Positions 40,392-50,411 are shown, numbered from the stretch's first letter. The stretch: 64,000 nt of DNA from Rhizobium sp. RU33A (GCF_900156055.1 NZ_FTMQ01000003.1:558001-622000), one strand, 5' to 3'. The notes: generated by a model from the letters alone, not told the origin. Program-made: numbers and translations.

Positions 40392-40751
40392 ATGACGCAT
40401 CGCGAGGTTCCGCACCATCACCGCCACTTTGCTCGCACCACGCGGGCAGATGCCACCTGGGCTGAGAACCGGCTCTGGCAGGTGCTGCGGGCGAAACAAT
40501 TCGGTGGCTTCAAGTTTCGCCGGCAGGTGCCGGTCGACGGCTATATCCTCGATTTCGTCTGCTTCGAGGCGCGGCTGATCGTTGAGGTGGATGGGCATCA
40601 GCATGCCGATAGCGAGCACGATGCGCGGCGGGATGCCTGGTTTCGCGCCCAGGGTTTTCGGGTGCTGAGGGTCTGGAATGGCGAGATCGAGGACAATCTC
40701 GATGGCGTCTGCAGTTTCATCGTGGATGAGTTGAGGAACACTGGCGAGTGA
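40392..40751 (+). CDS. DUF559 (Vsr-like endonuclease fold) protein
   Basis: 119 residues. LWQVLRAKQFGGFKFRRQVP, DGYILDFVCFEARLIVEVDG and RVLRVWNGEIEDNLDGV are DUF559 hallmarks; the D...E.D pattern (ILDF, VEVDG) fits the restriction-endonuclease-like fold related to Vsr. Activity is unproven in the family. The first start is ATG 40392 (MTHREVPHHH). Repeat copy 3 begins 4 bp after its stop codon and copy 2 ends 281 bp before it. Confidence 0.85.
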   Translation: MTHREVPHHHRHFARTTRADATWAENRLWQVLRAKQFGGFKFRRQVPVDGYILDFVCFEARLIVEVDGHQHADSEHDARRDAWFRAQGFRVLRVWNGEIEDNLDGVCSFIVDELRNTGE

Positions 40752-40755
40752 GGCC

Positions 40756-40956
40756 CCATCTCCCCCCTTGCGGGGGAGAAAGCGAAATCGAGGAATTGGC
40801 CCGATCAGGGCCAAACCTCAGATTTCGCAAGAGAGGGGCACGGTAAGTTGTTTGCCCACGGAACCGTGCCCCTCTCCAGGAAAATCTGAAGTTTAGGCGG
40901 CTTACGCTCGCCTAAGCCTTCGATTTTCCGTCCTCCCCCGCATGGGGGGAGGTGGG
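40756..40956. repeat. Double-palindrome repeat, copy 3
   Basis: 201 bp, direct repeat of copy 2. First hairpin GCGAAATC/GATTTCGC (40782-40789 with 40821-40828) around TTGGCCC/GGGCCAA; second GGAAAATC/GATTTTCC (40879-40886 with 40922-40929) around AGGCG/CGCCT. The central stretch GCCCACGGAACCGTGCCCCT is identical in copies 2 and 3. Arms differ from copy 2 by paired, compensating changes. Confidence 0.88.
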
Positions 40957-40974
40957 ACCATCCTGCCTACAATA

Positions 40975-41649
40975 TCAGACTTCTGGTGACGGCTGATCTG
41001 GCGGTACAGTAGGCTTCCCGCCGCCGCGCTCCTCGATTGAAGCTAGACAAAGCCGTTCCAGATGGGCCATCAGGTCGTTCGCTAAACCTTGATAGGTTTT
41101 GGGATCATCGGACCACCGATAAAGCTTCATGTCCTGAAGTGACAGCACTGCAAAGTCGTCTGCCGCATCAGTATTCCGAGGCCAGTTCCGTTGGACCAGT
41201 GTTAAAGCTGCAAGAACCAGATGTCGGGAAAGCTTGGTACCTTTTGTGTTCCAGACATGAATGGCCACACGTTTTTGATCAAGCTTGACTACACAATCCG
41301 CGTCAAAGCGAACCTTGAATAGTGAGGCTGGGCTTTCGACGATGACGGAGTCACAGTTTGAGAGTGTTCCGGGATTCAGTCTCCGCCATTTAAGGTAACG
41401 GATAACCCCGCGCTTGGCAGAATGCCGTTCCGGTACCTTTTTGATCGAGCTTAAAGCCGATAGAAGTTCAGGTGCTGTCTGACTGCCACTATTGAGGTTT
41501 TGGAGGGCGAGGCGAAGGCTTCGATGGAAATCATATCCATTCCGTTTCGAAGGTTTGTAGCGCTCACGAATTGCCGATTTTTGGGGTGATTCGTTTAGCG
41601 AAATCAGCCGCAAGAATGCGGAGAAACCAAATGTCGGTGTCTTGGACAA
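40975..41649 (-). CDS. Uncharacterised protein of lower G+C
   Basis: 224 residues with a TTG start at 41649 behind AAAGGAACACACC. No family recognised. A basic N-terminal third (RERYKPSKRNGYDFHRSLRL) is followed by a mixed alpha/beta region (VAIHVWNTKGTKLSRHLVLA) and a polar proline-rich tail. Its base composition is visibly nearer 50% G+C than the surrounding genes, and it sits next to the repeat cluster, both suggesting later acquisition. Confidence 0.6.
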   Translation of the reverse strand: MSKTPTFGFSAFLRLISLNESPQKSAIRERYKPSKRNGYDFHRSLRLALQNLNSGSQTAPELLSALSSIKKVPERHSAKRGVIRYLKWRRLNPGTLSNCDSVIVESPASLFKVRFDADCVVKLDQKRVAIHVWNTKGTKLSRHLVLAALTLVQRNWPRNTDAADDFAVLSLQDMKLYRWSDDPKTYQGLANDLMAHLERLCLASIEERGGGKPTVPPDQPSPEV

Positions 41650-41774
41650 GGTGTGTTCCTTTGTTGAAAGTCAGTGCCTGTGCTCGACTCTCAATCCGAC
41701 TCCTCGTAAGGTAACCTTGTCACAGGGTGAGGAGAGATCTTCGCCTCGCATAAGCACTTAGCTTGTTGCGATTT

Positions 41775-41808
41775 CGAAACCGGCATCATTGCAGTGATGC
41801 CGGTTTCG
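41775..41808 (-). terminator. Hairpin downstream of nrdJ
   Basis: Perfect 14-bp stem CGAAACCGGCATCA/TGATGCCGGTTTCG (41775-41788 with 41795-41808), 6-nt loop. It lies 107 bp past the nrdJ stop and before the orphan gene's start. The T run on the minus strand is weak (GGTTTCG), so function as a terminator is likely but not certain. The rest of 41650-41914 shows no gene. Confidence 0.6.
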
Positions 41809-41914
41809 TCGTTTTGGGGCGAAGCTGCAGTCAGGAGTTCATTCCTGTTTCGTTCCGCCTTGCACTTCGGCCCGAGGTTTCCCCCGGGCCGAAATCTCAC
41901 TCAATTCTCAGCCC

Positions 41915-44900
41915 TCAGCTGCACCCGCTCGTCGCGCCACACGTGTCGCACTTCTCGCAAGTGCCGTTCCGCACCATCGTGAAGTTCTGGCATTCCGAGC
42001 ACATGTTGCCCGTATACCCTTGCGCAATCGAGCGCATGCGGCGCGAGGCCTCGAGCTTCTTGGCGTCGGCCTTGGCGGCTGCTGCCTCATCCGCCGCAGC
42101 GTCGGTGAAGACGCTTTCGGAGGCGATCTCCTCGGCCAGTTCCACGGCGCGTTCCTCGTAGTCGCGCTTGAAGGACACGACCTCAGAGGTGGCGATCGCG
42201 GTCGTCACTTCCAGCTTGCGGGCAGTGGCGCCCGAAGAGGAGAAGGCGGTGACGGTGGCGGATGCCTTGGCGGGGGCGGCTGTTGCTGCACCCTTGGGCT
42301 CGCTGCCCGCCGCAGCCGGCATGTGGCTGGAGACGAGCGTCGGCTTGTAACCGCGGGTCAGGCCCTTGGAGACGACATCCGCCTTGCCTTCCTTCACGCC
42401 ACGGCCGAGTGCGGTCGTGGAGAAGTCGGAGGTGTCGACATGCGCGAGATCGTTGCGACCGAGATAGGAGATCGCCAGTTCCCGGAAGACGTAGTCGAGG
42501 ATCGACGTCGCATTCTTGATCGCATCGTTGCCGGTGACCATGCCGGCCGGCTCGAACTTGGTGAAGGTGAAGGCGTCGACATATTCCTCGAGCGGCACGC
42601 CATACTGCAGGCCGAGCGAGACGGAGATGGCGAAGTTGTTGATGAAGGCGCGAAGGGCCGAGCCTTCCTTGTTCATGTCAAGGAAGATTTCGCCGAGACG
42701 GCCGTCGTCATATTCGCCGGTGCGCAGGAAGATGGTGTGACCACCGATCTTGGCCTTCTGGGTATAACCCTTGCGGCGCGTCGGCAGCTTTTCCTGTTCG
42801 CGCACGACACGATCGACGATGCGCTCGACGATGCGTTCCGTGATGGTGACCGCCTGGGCCGCCATCGGCTGCTGGAGCAGTTCGTCTACGCCGTCCTCGT
42901 CATCCTCGTCCTCGATCAGCGAGGCGTTGAGCGGCTGGGAGAGCTTCGAGCCGTCGCGGTACAGCGCGTTGGCCTTGAGGGCCAGCTTCCAGGACAGCAT
43001 GTAGGCGGAGCCGCAATCCTCGACTGTGGCTTCGTTCGGCATGTTGATCGTCTTGGAGATCGCGCCCGAGATGAACGGCTGGGCCGCTGCCATCATCCGG
43101 ATGTGGCTCTCGACCGAGAGGTAACGCTTGCCGATCTTGCCGCACGGATTGGCGCAATCGAAGACGGGCAGGTGCTCCTTCTTGAGGAAGGGGGCGCCTT
43201 CGAGCGTCATCGCACCGCAAACGTGGATGTTGGCGGCCTCGATGTCCTTCTTCGAGAAGCCCATGTGGTCGAGCAGGTTGAAGCTCATGTCGGCGAGCTG
43301 CTCGTCGGAAACTTTAAGGGTTTCCTTGAGGAAGTCGGCGCCGAGCGTCCACTGGTTGAAGACGAACTTGATGTCGAAGGCAGCCTTCAGCGCACCGTTG
43401 ACGGCTTCGATCTTCTCGTCGGTGAAGCCCTTGGCACGCAGCGTCGAGGGGTTGATGCCCGGCGCCTGGTTCAAGTTGCCATGGCCGACGGCATAGGCGT
43501 CGATTTCGGCGATCTGGCTTTCCGAATAGCCGAGCGAGCGCAGCGCTTCCGGAACGGCAGCGTTGATGATCTTGAAGTAGCCGCCACCGGCGAGCTTCTT
43601 GAACTTGACCAGCGCGAAGTCGGGCTCGATGCCGGTCGTGTCGCAGTCCATGACGAGACCGATCGTGCCGGTCGGGGCGATGACCGAGACCTGGGCATTG
43701 CGGTAGCCATGCTTTTCGCCGAGCGCCAAAGCCTTGTCCCAGGCGGCCGTGGCATGGGCGATCAGGGCCGGATCCGTGCATTCGGCATGAACCAGCGGCA
43801 CAGGATTGACGGAGAGGCCTTCATAGCCGTCCGACAGGCCGAGCGCTGCGCGGCGATGGTTGCGGATGACGCGCAGCATGTTGTCGCGGTTCGGCGCAAA
43901 GCCCGGGAAGGGGCCGAGTTCCGAAGCCATCTCGGCTGACGTCGCATAGGAGACGCCGGTCATGATGGCGGTGAGCGCACCGGCGATGGCACGGCCCTCG
44001 GCGCTATCATACGGGATTCCCGAGGACATCAGCAGGCCGCCGATATTGGCATAGCCGAGGCCGAGCGTGCGGTATTCATAGGAGCGTTCGGCAATCTGGC
44101 GCGACGGGAACTGCGCCATCATCACGGAGACTTCGAGAACGACGGTCCACAGGCGAACGGCATGTTCGTAGTCGGCGATGTCGATGTTCTTGGTCTTCTG
44201 GTCCTTGAAGCGGAGCAGGTTCAGCGAAGCCAGGTTGCAGGCCGTGTCGTCGAGGAACATGTATTCCGAGCACGGGTTCGACGCGCGGATCGGGCCGGCT
44301 GCCGGGGAAGTGTGCCAGTCGTTCATCGTCGTGTTGAAGTGCAGGCCCGGATCTGCCGATGCCCAGGCGGCATAGGAGATCTTGTCCCAGAGGTCGCGGG
44401 CCTTCAGCGTCTTCATCACCTTGCCGTCCTTGCGGGCGGTCAGGTTCCAGTCGCCATCATTCTCGACGGCGCGCAGGAAGTCGTCCTTCAGCGAGACCGA
44501 GTTGTTGGAGTTCTGGCCGGAGACGGTGAGATAGGCTTCCGAATCCCAGTCGGTGTCATAGGTCTTGAAGTCGAGATCCTTGTAGCCCTGCTGGGCAAAC
44601 TGGATGACGCGCTTGATGTAGTTTTCCGGAACCTGGTCCTTCTTCGCGGCCTTGATTTCGCGCTTGAGGGCAGGGTTCTCGTTCGGGTCAAAGCAGGCGC
44701 CGTTGTCAGCCTCGCAGTTGACGCAGGCCTTCATGATCGCCTTCAGATGCTTGGCGACGACCTTGGAACCGGTGACGAGGGCTGCAACCTTCTGCTCTTC
44801 CTTCACCTTCCAGTCGATATAGGCTTCGATATCCGGATGGTCGATGTCGACGACGACCATCTTGGCCGCGCGACGCGTGGTGCCGCCCGACTTGATGGCG

Positions 44901-45697
44901 CCAGCTGCGCGGTCGCCGATCTTCAGGAAGGACATGAGGCCGCTTGAGCGACCGCCGCCGGACAGCTTTTCGCCTTCGCCGCGCAGGTAGGAGAAGTTGG
45001 AGCCGGTGCCGGAGCCATACTTGAAGAGGCGGGCTTCGCGAACCCAGAGGTCCATGATGCCGCCTTCGTTGACCAGATCGTCTTCGACGGACTGGATGAA
45101 GCAGGCATGCGGCTGCGGATGCTCGTAGGACGACTTCGACTTGACGAGCTTGCCGGTGAAGGGGTCGACATAGAAATGGCCCTGGCCGGGGCCGTCAATG
45201 CCATAGGCCCAGTGCAGGCCGGTGTTAAACCACTGCGGCGAATTCGGTGCGACGCGCTGGGTGGCGAGCATGTAGGAGAGCTCGTCCTTGAAGGCGGCCG
45301 CGTCTTCTTCCGACGTGAAATACTTGCCCTTCCAGCCCCAATAGGTCCAGGTACCGGCCAGGCGATCGAAGACCTGTCGGGCATCGGTTTCCGAGCCGTA
45401 GCGTTCGTTTTCGGGGAGAGCCGCCATCGCCTTCTCGTCGGCGACAGAGCGCCACAGGAAGGAAGGAACGTCGTTCTCCTCGACCTTCTTCAGCACCTTT
45501 GGCACGCCGGCCTTGCGGAAATACTTCTGGGCGAGAATGTCGGCGGCCACCTGGCTGAACTGGGCGGGCACGTCGATGTCGGCAAGACGAAATACGATTG
45601 AGCCGTCGGGATTCTTGATCTCGCTGATGGCCTTGCGGAACTCGATCTCCGCATAAGCGGACTGCCCCGGTTTGGTGAAGCGACGTTCAATGCGCAT
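41915..45697 (-). CDS. nrdJ: Adenosylcobalamin-dependent (class II) ribonucleotide reductase
   Basis: Reduces ribonucleotides to deoxyribonucleotides using a B12 radical, independent of oxygen. 1260 residues from ATG 45697 ([15 protein letters not shown]). The catalytic core shows [21 protein letters not shown]-type sequence (in parts NPCSEYMF and [11 protein letters not shown]) and [20 protein letters not shown]. The C-terminal tail has CSECQNF, CEKCDTC and a final SGCS, cysteines for re-reduction. The frame can be extended to 45850, but that extension would run up to the NrdR boxes and lacks homology. No cobalamin riboswitch recognised upstream. Confidence 0.96.
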   Translation of the reverse strand: MRIERRFTKPGQSAYAEIEFRKAISEIKNPDGSIVFRLADIDVPAQFSQVAADILAQKYFRKAGVPKVLKKVEENDVPSFLWRSVADEKAMAALPENERYGSETDARQVFDRLAGTWTYWGWKGKYFTSEEDAAAFKDELSYMLATQRVAPNSPQWFNTGLHWAYGIDGPGQGHFYVDPFTGKLVKSKSSYEHPQPHACFIQSVEDDLVNEGGIMDLWVREARLFKYGSGTGSNFSYLRGEGEKLSGGGRSSGLMSFLKIGDRAAGAIKSGGTTRRAAKMVVVDIDHPDIEAYIDWKVKEEQKVAALVTGSKVVAKHLKAIMKACVNCEADNGACFDPNENPALKREIKAAKKDQVPENYIKRVIQFAQQGYKDLDFKTYDTDWDSEAYLTVSGQNSNNSVSLKDDFLRAVENDGDWNLTARKDGKVMKTLKARDLWDKISYAAWASADPGLHFNTTMNDWHTSPAAGPIRASNPCSEYMFLDDTACNLASLNLLRFKDQKTKNIDIADYEHAVRLWTVVLEVSVMMAQFPSRQIAERSYEYRTLGLGYANIGGLLMSSGIPYDSAEGRAIAGALTAIMTGVSYATSAEMASELGPFPGFAPNRDNMLRVIRNHRRAALGLSDGYEGLSVNPVPLVHAECTDPALIAHATAAWDKALALGEKHGYRNAQVSVIAPTGTIGLVMDCDTTGIEPDFALVKFKKLAGGGYFKIINAAVPEALRSLGYSESQIAEIDAYAVGHGNLNQAPGINPSTLRAKGFTDEKIEAVNGALKAAFDIKFVFNQWTLGADFLKETLKVSDEQLADMSFNLLDHMGFSKKDIEAANIHVCGAMTLEGAPFLKKEHLPVFDCANPCGKIGKRYLSVESHIRMMAAAQPFISGAISKTINMPNEATVEDCGSAYMLSWKLALKANALYRDGSKLSQPLNASLIEDEDDEDGVDELLQQPMAAQAVTITERIVERIVDRVVREQEKLPTRRKGYTQKAKIGGHTIFLRTGEYDDGRLGEIFLDMNKEGSALRAFINNFAISVSLGLQYGVPLEEYVDAFTFTKFEPAGMVTGNDAIKNATSILDYVFRELAISYLGRNDLAHVDTSDFSTTALGRGVKEGKADVVSKGLTRGYKPTLVSSHMPAAAGSEPKGAATAAPAKASATVTAFSSSGATARKLEVTTAIATSEVVSFKRDYEERAVELAEEIASESVFTDAAADEAAAAKADAKKLEASRRMRSIAQGYTGNMCSECQNFTMVRNGTCEKCDTCGATSGCS

Positions 45698-45819
45698 CTG
45701 CCTGTGTCCCTCGATCTGGTGCGCCGGAAATCGGCGCGATAAATTTCGTTCGGTCGCACGGTGGGCCGTGCAGCCGTTCACTGGTTCGTCCGTCAGGTGA
45801 TTCATCCGGAGATGAGAGC

Positions 45820-45866
45820 ACCCTCTATCTTGTGGTGATGTTGGCTGCAAATACTAAATATAGTTT
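45820..45866 (-). promoter_or_regulatory. Tandem NrdR-type boxes upstream of nrdJ
   Basis: ATACTAAATATAGTTT at 45851-45866 matches the NrdR consensus ACACTATATATAGTGT at 13 of 16 positions; ACCCTCTATCTTGTGG at 45820-45835 matches at 11. Their starts are 31 bp apart, the three-turn spacing typical of NrdR repressor sites. They lie 123-170 bp before the nrdJ start, consistent with dATP/ATP-responsive repression. Confidence 0.75.
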
Positions 45867-46539
45867 TACCACACAATTGCCGCCAGACCCAGACCCCCTG
45901 TGCGGCGGTCAAAAATCGCACAGATTTCCTATCGCGGAGGGCGTCGTCAGAACGCCGTTCCACCTCAAAGAAAGCCGCTACAATGTTTGATGAAACCCGG
46001 CCTCGTTCATGCCCGGTCCAGTCGCCGCCGCAACTGGGCCCATTAACATCGTCTCGACTGATTCCGTCAAGGGGTGGTCTGTGAAGGAAATGTTAACGCT
46101 ATATGTTGTGGTGCCACGCTGTGGATAACGGGCAAAAGAGCGAAGTCACGGGAATGAAAGAGCTTTCTCGGCTCGTGTGACGCAAGCCGCCACGCATGTC
46201 TCTCCGTCAGACAGATGTCACGGGGTAAAATTCGTCCCGAAATGACCCGCCTGAGCCATCGGCGCCCGCATTTGGTGGCTTTCGCGAAAGGCCGCGCCTG
46301 TTGCTCAAAAACCTGGGGATGACCCGCGCCAAGAATCAGTGCCTTGACATCCGAAATTGGCGACCGTGTCACGCCTCCGGCGCCCACCTAAAAATCATAT
46401 GCATACTTCCTGTATTTCGTAGCAACGAAATCGCAACATGTCCCGCGTATTGAGAGAGGCATACGTATGGAATGAGTTCCATGCCCGGCCGGTCGTGGCC
46501 GCCTGCCAGGATGGCGGGTTCGCACGGAGTAAGATTTCC
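45867..46539. other. Long intergenic region between nrdJ and the chemoreceptor gene
   Basis: About 670 bp without a supportable gene. It holds a third NrdR-like box (46096-46111) and a DnaA box (46120-46128). TTGACA at 46344-46349 may be a -35 for the chemoreceptor gene, but the -10 is unclear. A minus-strand frame at 46067-46387 has no family resemblance and no ribosome site, and is not called. Confidence 0.5.
46096..46128. promoter_or_regulatory. NrdR-like box next to a perfect DnaA box
   Basis: ACGCTATATGTTGTGG (46096-46111) agrees with the NrdR consensus at 12 of 16 positions. Nine bases on, TGTGGATAA (46120-46128) is the exact complement of the strong DnaA box TTATCCACA. E. coli nrdAB is also controlled by both NrdR and DnaA. 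The distance to nrdJ (about 400 bp) makes a role uncertain. Confidence 0.4.
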
Positions 46540-48450
46540 ATGAGTATTGCCAATCTTTCCATTCTGAAGAAGGTCAGCCTCGTCGTTGTCCTGATGGGCG
46601 TGGCGGCTGCCGCCATCGCAGCCGTGGGCGCAAGCGGTTTGTCTTCGCTGGGCTCCGCCCTGAAGGATACCGGCGCCCGCGAGGAAGTCGCCCGTGAGGC
46701 GATGGACCTGCGCGTCGACATCATTGCCATTTCGCGCATGACCTACCAGCTGGCGCTCGCGCCGGAAAATGCGGCCGATTTTGCGGCTGAAACCGACAAG
46801 CGTGCCGCCGAAATGCTGGCACGTCTGCCGAAGATCGCGACCACCGCGAGCCCGGCCGAAGCCCAGATCCTCGACCGCACCAAGATCGCGCTCGATGCCT
46901 ACTTCAACCAGATCCGCGCCATGGTGGCCGTGGCCGCAACGCCTGCCGGTCAGGACCTCGCCGTGATGAAGGCCGAGCTTGCCAAGGCGCTCGAGGCGCA
47001 GAAGACGGTAACTGCTGTCGTCAAGGAATACTCGACCTCGTCGGCCGAGAGCCTGAAGGGTTCGCGTGAAAACGCGCTTGCCGCCTCCGGCTTCACCATG
47101 CTGCTCCAGGTCGTGACCGCCGCTGTCTGCATTCTCGCCGGCGTCGCAATCAGCTTCCTCCTCGCCCGCCGCGGCATCGTCAATCCGATCCGCAGCCTGA
47201 CCGCCGTTATGACGGACATGGCCTCCGGCAAGCTCGGCAATGCGATTGCCGGTACCGAGCGCAAGGATGAGATCGGCGAGATGGCGCGTGCGCTCGAAGT
47301 CTTCCGGACCAATGAAGCGCAGATGCGCGCCATGGAAGCGCAGGAAGCGGCCCTCCACGCCCAGAGCCGCGACCTGCAGACCTCGATCAGCGACATCGTC
47401 GCCGCCGCCGCTGCCGGTGACTTCTCGAAGCGCATCTCCAAGACCTATGAGGATGCGGACCTGCAGCGCTTCGCAGCCTCGGTCAACGAACTGGTCGAAA
47501 GCGTCGATCGCGGCGTGACCGAAGTGCGCCGCGTCATTGCAGCGCTCGCCGATGCCGACCTTACACACGATATGCAGGGCCAGTTCCAGGGCGCGTTTGC
47601 CGAACTCCAGGGCAACGTCAACCAGACCATGGCCGTTCTGCGCCAGACCATGCAGAACATCCTGAATGCCGCCGGCACGATCACCGACAATTCCGGTGAG
47701 CTCTCGTCGGCTGCCAACCAGCTCGCCCGCCGCACCGAGCAGCAGGCCGCTTCGCTGGAAGAGACAGCCGCAGCGCTTGAGGAAATCACCACCACGGTCA
47801 AGACCTCGACCCAGCGCGCCAAGGAAGCCTCCCATATGGTCGAAGAGACCAGGGGCAGCGCCGGCAAGTCGGGTGACATCGTCCGCAATGCGATCGACGC
47901 CATGGGCCGCATCGAGCAGTCCTCGCAGAAGATCAGCCAGATCATCTCCGTCATCGACGAGATCGCCTTCCAGACCAACCTCTTGGCGCTGAATGCCGGC
48001 GTCGAAGCTGCGCGCGCCGGTGAAGCCGGCCGTGGTTTCGCCGTCGTCGCCCAGGAAGTCCGCGAACTGGCCCAGCGCTCGGCCAATGCCGCGAAGGAGA
48101 TCAAGACCCTGATCAACACCTCGGCCGAGGAAGTGAAGGGCGGCGTGTCGCTCGTGCTGTCCACCGGTGAGGCGTTGAAGGAGATCGAATCGCTGGTCAA
48201 CCGCGTCAACGATCACGTCGTGACGATTGCCCGTGCCGCCGAAGAACAGTCGGCAGCGCTCGGCGAGATCAACACTTCGGTCAACCACATGGACCAGATG
48301 ACCCAGCAGAACGCCGCCATGGTCGAAGAGACAACGGCCGCCAGCCAGGTTCTCGCCGGCGAAGCCCGTCAGCTGCAGGCGCAGCTTGCCCGCTTCAGGC
48401 TGGAAGGTGGCGCATCCGCTGGCTCGGCAGGCTATCGTGCGGCCGCCTGA
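46540..48450 (+). CDS. Methyl-accepting chemotaxis protein
   Basis: 636 residues. TM1 at 10-32 ([20 protein letters not shown]), a helical periplasmic domain, TM2 at about 185-210, one or two HAMP domains ([20 protein letters not shown] and ITEVRRV-type repeat near 330), then a cytoplasmic coiled coil with the conserved tip [20 protein letters not shown]. No C-terminal CheR/CheB pentapeptide; it ends GYRAAA. ATG 46540 follows GGAGTAAGATTTCC; the 34-residue upstream extension is rejected because it precedes TM1 without homology. Ligand unknown. Confidence 0.92.
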   Translation: MSIANLSILKKVSLVVVLMGVAAAAIAAVGASGLSSLGSALKDTGAREEVAREAMDLRVDIIAISRMTYQLALAPENAADFAAETDKRAAEMLARLPKIATTASPAEAQILDRTKIALDAYFNQIRAMVAVAATPAGQDLAVMKAELAKALEAQKTVTAVVKEYSTSSAESLKGSRENALAASGFTMLLQVVTAAVCILAGVAISFLLARRGIVNPIRSLTAVMTDMASGKLGNAIAGTERKDEIGEMARALEVFRTNEAQMRAMEAQEAALHAQSRDLQTSISDIVAAAAAGDFSKRISKTYEDADLQRFAASVNELVESVDRGVTEVRRVIAALADADLTHDMQGQFQGAFAELQGNVNQTMAVLRQTMQNILNAAGTITDNSGELSSAANQLARRTEQQAASLEETAAALEEITTTVKTSTQRAKEASHMVEETRGSAGKSGDIVRNAIDAMGRIEQSSQKISQIISVIDEIAFQTNLLALNAGVEAARAGEAGRGFAVVAQEVRELAQRSANAAKEIKTLINTSAEEVKGGVSLVLSTGEALKEIESLVNRVNDHVVTIARAAEEQSAALGEINTSVNHMDQMTQQNAAMVEETTAASQVLAGEARQLQAQLARFRLEGGASAGSAGYRAAA

Positions 48451-48614
48451 GAAAATTCGGAAAATCGCTAACTAGTGAAATAGAGAAGCGCCGCAGCGAT
48501 GCGGCGCTTCTTTCGTTTGTGTGATGGAACGGGCAGTCTTTGCACGCATTGAGGCCTGCATTGCGCCTTGGCACTGGCCTTGAGGCGAGACATCGGAATG
48601 AGGGAGACGGGATC

Positions 48615-49244
48615 ATGCATCTGTTGCTGTTGGGCGCCACCGGACTTGTCGGCAGTCATGTCCTCAACCTCGCGCTTGCCGACCCACGCGTGTCGGCCGT
48701 CACTGCCCCGACCCGCCGACCGCTGCCGGAACGCGCTGGCCTTTCGGCGCCGGTGGTGGATTTCGACAATCTTCCGCAGGATCCGTCGATCTGGGCCGTC
48801 GATGCGGTGATCTGTGCTCTCGGCACCACGCTGAAGACGGCCGGATCACGCGAGCGCTTCCGTCAGGTCGACCACGACTATCCTCTGGAGATTGCAAGGC
48901 TTGCAAAAGCTCACGGCGCAGGGACCTTCGTTCTCAACTCGGCGAAGGGGGCCGACGTGAAATCGCTCTTTTTCTACAGTCGTGTGAAGGGTGAGACGGA
49001 GCGTGATATCCTGCAGCTCGGCTTCGAGAGTACGGTGGTAGTCCGTCCCGGGCTCATCGATGGCCCGCGCCAAGAGCCACGGCCGATGGAGCAGTGGGCG
49101 GGCAGGGTACTTTCGATCCTGGATCCGATCCTGCCGCCCTCCATCAAGCCGAACCCGCCACACGCGATCGCCCGCGCCATGCTGGATGCCGCCGTGTCGG
49201 CGACACCGGGGGTGACCATCGTGCCGTCACAGGCTCTGCTGTAA
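48615..49244 (+). CDS. NAD(P)-binding Rossmann-fold protein (atypical SDR)
   Basis: 209 residues. MHLLLLGATGLVGSHVLNLA is a GxxGxxG dinucleotide-binding start; VICALGTTLKTAGSRERFRQVDHDY and LNSAKGADVKSLFFYSRVKG (both quoted in part elsewhere as family marks) resemble HTATIP2-like atypical SDRs, with Y-x3-K as YSRVK. Substrate unknown. ATG 48615 follows GGGAGACGG; the frame upstream is not conserved. Confidence 0.82.
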   Translation: MHLLLLGATGLVGSHVLNLALADPRVSAVTAPTRRPLPERAGLSAPVVDFDNLPQDPSIWAVDAVICALGTTLKTAGSRERFRQVDHDYPLEIARLAKAHGAGTFVLNSAKGADVKSLFFYSRVKGETERDILQLGFESTVVVRPGLIDGPRQEPRPMEQWAGRVLSILDPILPPSIKPNPPHAIARAMLDAAVSATPGVTIVPSQALL

Positions 49245-49270
49245 CGGGACGCAAGACACCTTCTCAAAGG

Positions 49271-50098
49271 TCAGTTCGTGCCACGGATCGGTAGATGACG
49301 GCGCAGGTCGCCGGCCTCCGGCGCATTGATGTGCCGGTAACGGGCCTCCACGAAGTTGTAGACGCCGAAGGCGGCGAGGCCGACTGCAACCACGGCATAG
49401 ATGATGCCGCCGAAGGGCAGGCTCTGCACCCAGGCCAGAGCGTCGGCCATGCCACCAGCCTGGTCAGGATCGACGGTGAAAGCGGCATAGAGGAAGAAGA
49501 CCCCAATGATGCCGAAAACCAGACCGCGCGCGACCAGGCCGTAGATCGAAATCAGCACGGCCGGCGAGTTCTTCTTTGCGTCGAGGTCGAGATAGCGGCC
49601 GAACTTGCGCTTGATGCCCTTCATCGCCGTGACGATGCCGCCGATGACAAAGCCGATCCCGATGATGCCTGCGAGATAGCGACCGAAGGGCTGGGCCATC
49701 ACCCAGGCGGCCAGACCTTCCTCGCCGCCCGAGCCACCACCACCGGACATCTGGAGCGCCATCAGCATGCTTGTCATCGCAAGACCCGCATAGGTGATCG
49801 CGCTGCCGAAAAGTGCGGCGCGGATCGCATAGCCCTTCATGTCGTCGTCCTGTCCGTCGGCATTGGCAAGCGACTGGGCGAGACGCCAGACGACGAAGCC
49901 CGCAAGGCCGAGGCCGATGAGGCCGATCCAGATCCGTCCGAACGGCTGCTGCAGGATCGTCTCCAGCGCCGAATTGGTGTCCGGCTTCGATCCGGCAAAG
50001 CTAGAAAACAGAGCGATAGCGGCAATCATCAGAAAAACGATTCCGCGCGCACTATAACCGGCCCGTGCCATCAGCTGAAATTTCGATCGCGTGTTCAT
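49271..50098 (-). CDS. DUF1206 family membrane protein
   Basis: 275 residues, six membrane segments in three two-helix repeats; each repeat begins with a G.ARG.V-like turn (ARAGYSARGIVFLM, RAALFGSAITYAGLA, GLVARGLVFGIIG) and the repeats end QQPFGRIWIG, AQPFGRYLAG and SLPFGGIIYA. Function unknown. Convergent with the SDR gene. Confidence 0.85.
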   Translation of the reverse strand: MNTRSKFQLMARAGYSARGIVFLMIAAIALFSSFAGSKPDTNSALETILQQPFGRIWIGLIGLGLAGFVVWRLAQSLANADGQDDDMKGYAIRAALFGSAITYAGLAMTSMLMALQMSGGGGSGGEEGLAAWVMAQPFGRYLAGIIGIGFVIGGIVTAMKGIKRKFGRYLDLDAKKNSPAVLISIYGLVARGLVFGIIGVFFLYAAFTVDPDQAGGMADALAWVQSLPFGGIIYAVVAVGLAAFGVYNFVEARYRHINAPEAGDLRRHLPIRGTN

Positions 50099-50240
50099 GG
50101 AAATCCTCTCCTGCTGTGAGCAAGAAACGGAGGAGGGCAGGCACGGTTCCTTCCTTTCGCACGTCAGCCCATCGGACAGTCATCGGAACCAAGCGATAAT
50201 CGACGGGTTACCTGCTGAGGTAACGACACGGGAGACACTG

Positions 50241-50411
50241 ATGGCGACGGAGCCAAGCGAAAACGGCAAAGGCACGGAGGTGCGACGGTCCACCGAATAT
50301 TCCGCGCAGTCAGACAGTGGCGCAAAACCCGGATTTGCGCTCTCCGCCTGGTCGCTCATCGTCGGCGGTTGCTTTCTCCTCTTGGTTCTCGGCTGGCTAT
50401 TTCTCCTCTGA
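50241..50411 (+). CDS. Short single-pass membrane protein
   Basis: 56 residues. A polar N-terminal half is followed by one strong membrane helix (SLIVGGCFLLLVLGWLFLL) ending at the C-terminus, a tail-anchored shape. ATG 50241 follows GGGAGACACTG. No family recognised; the ribosome site and clean topology support it. Confidence 0.55.
   Translation: MATEPSENGKGTEVRRSTEYSAQSDSGAKPGFALSAWSLIVGGCFLLLVLGWLFLL

Noticed and set aside
38821-40956. CRISPR array in the repeat-rich region
   Set aside because: Three widely spaced 200-bp palindromic copies without regular short repeats, unique spacers or cas genes.
45698-46095. Cobalamin riboswitch for nrdJ
   Set aside because: No B12-box-like conserved core was seen; the NrdR boxes explain control better.
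46096-46128. Replication origin suggested by a DnaA box
   Set aside because: Only one perfect box and no AT-rich unwinding region or box cluster, so an origin is not supported.
46067-46387. 106-residue minus-strand frame upstream of nrdJ
   Set aside because: No ribosome site, no family resemblance, and it covers the DnaA and NrdR-like sites.
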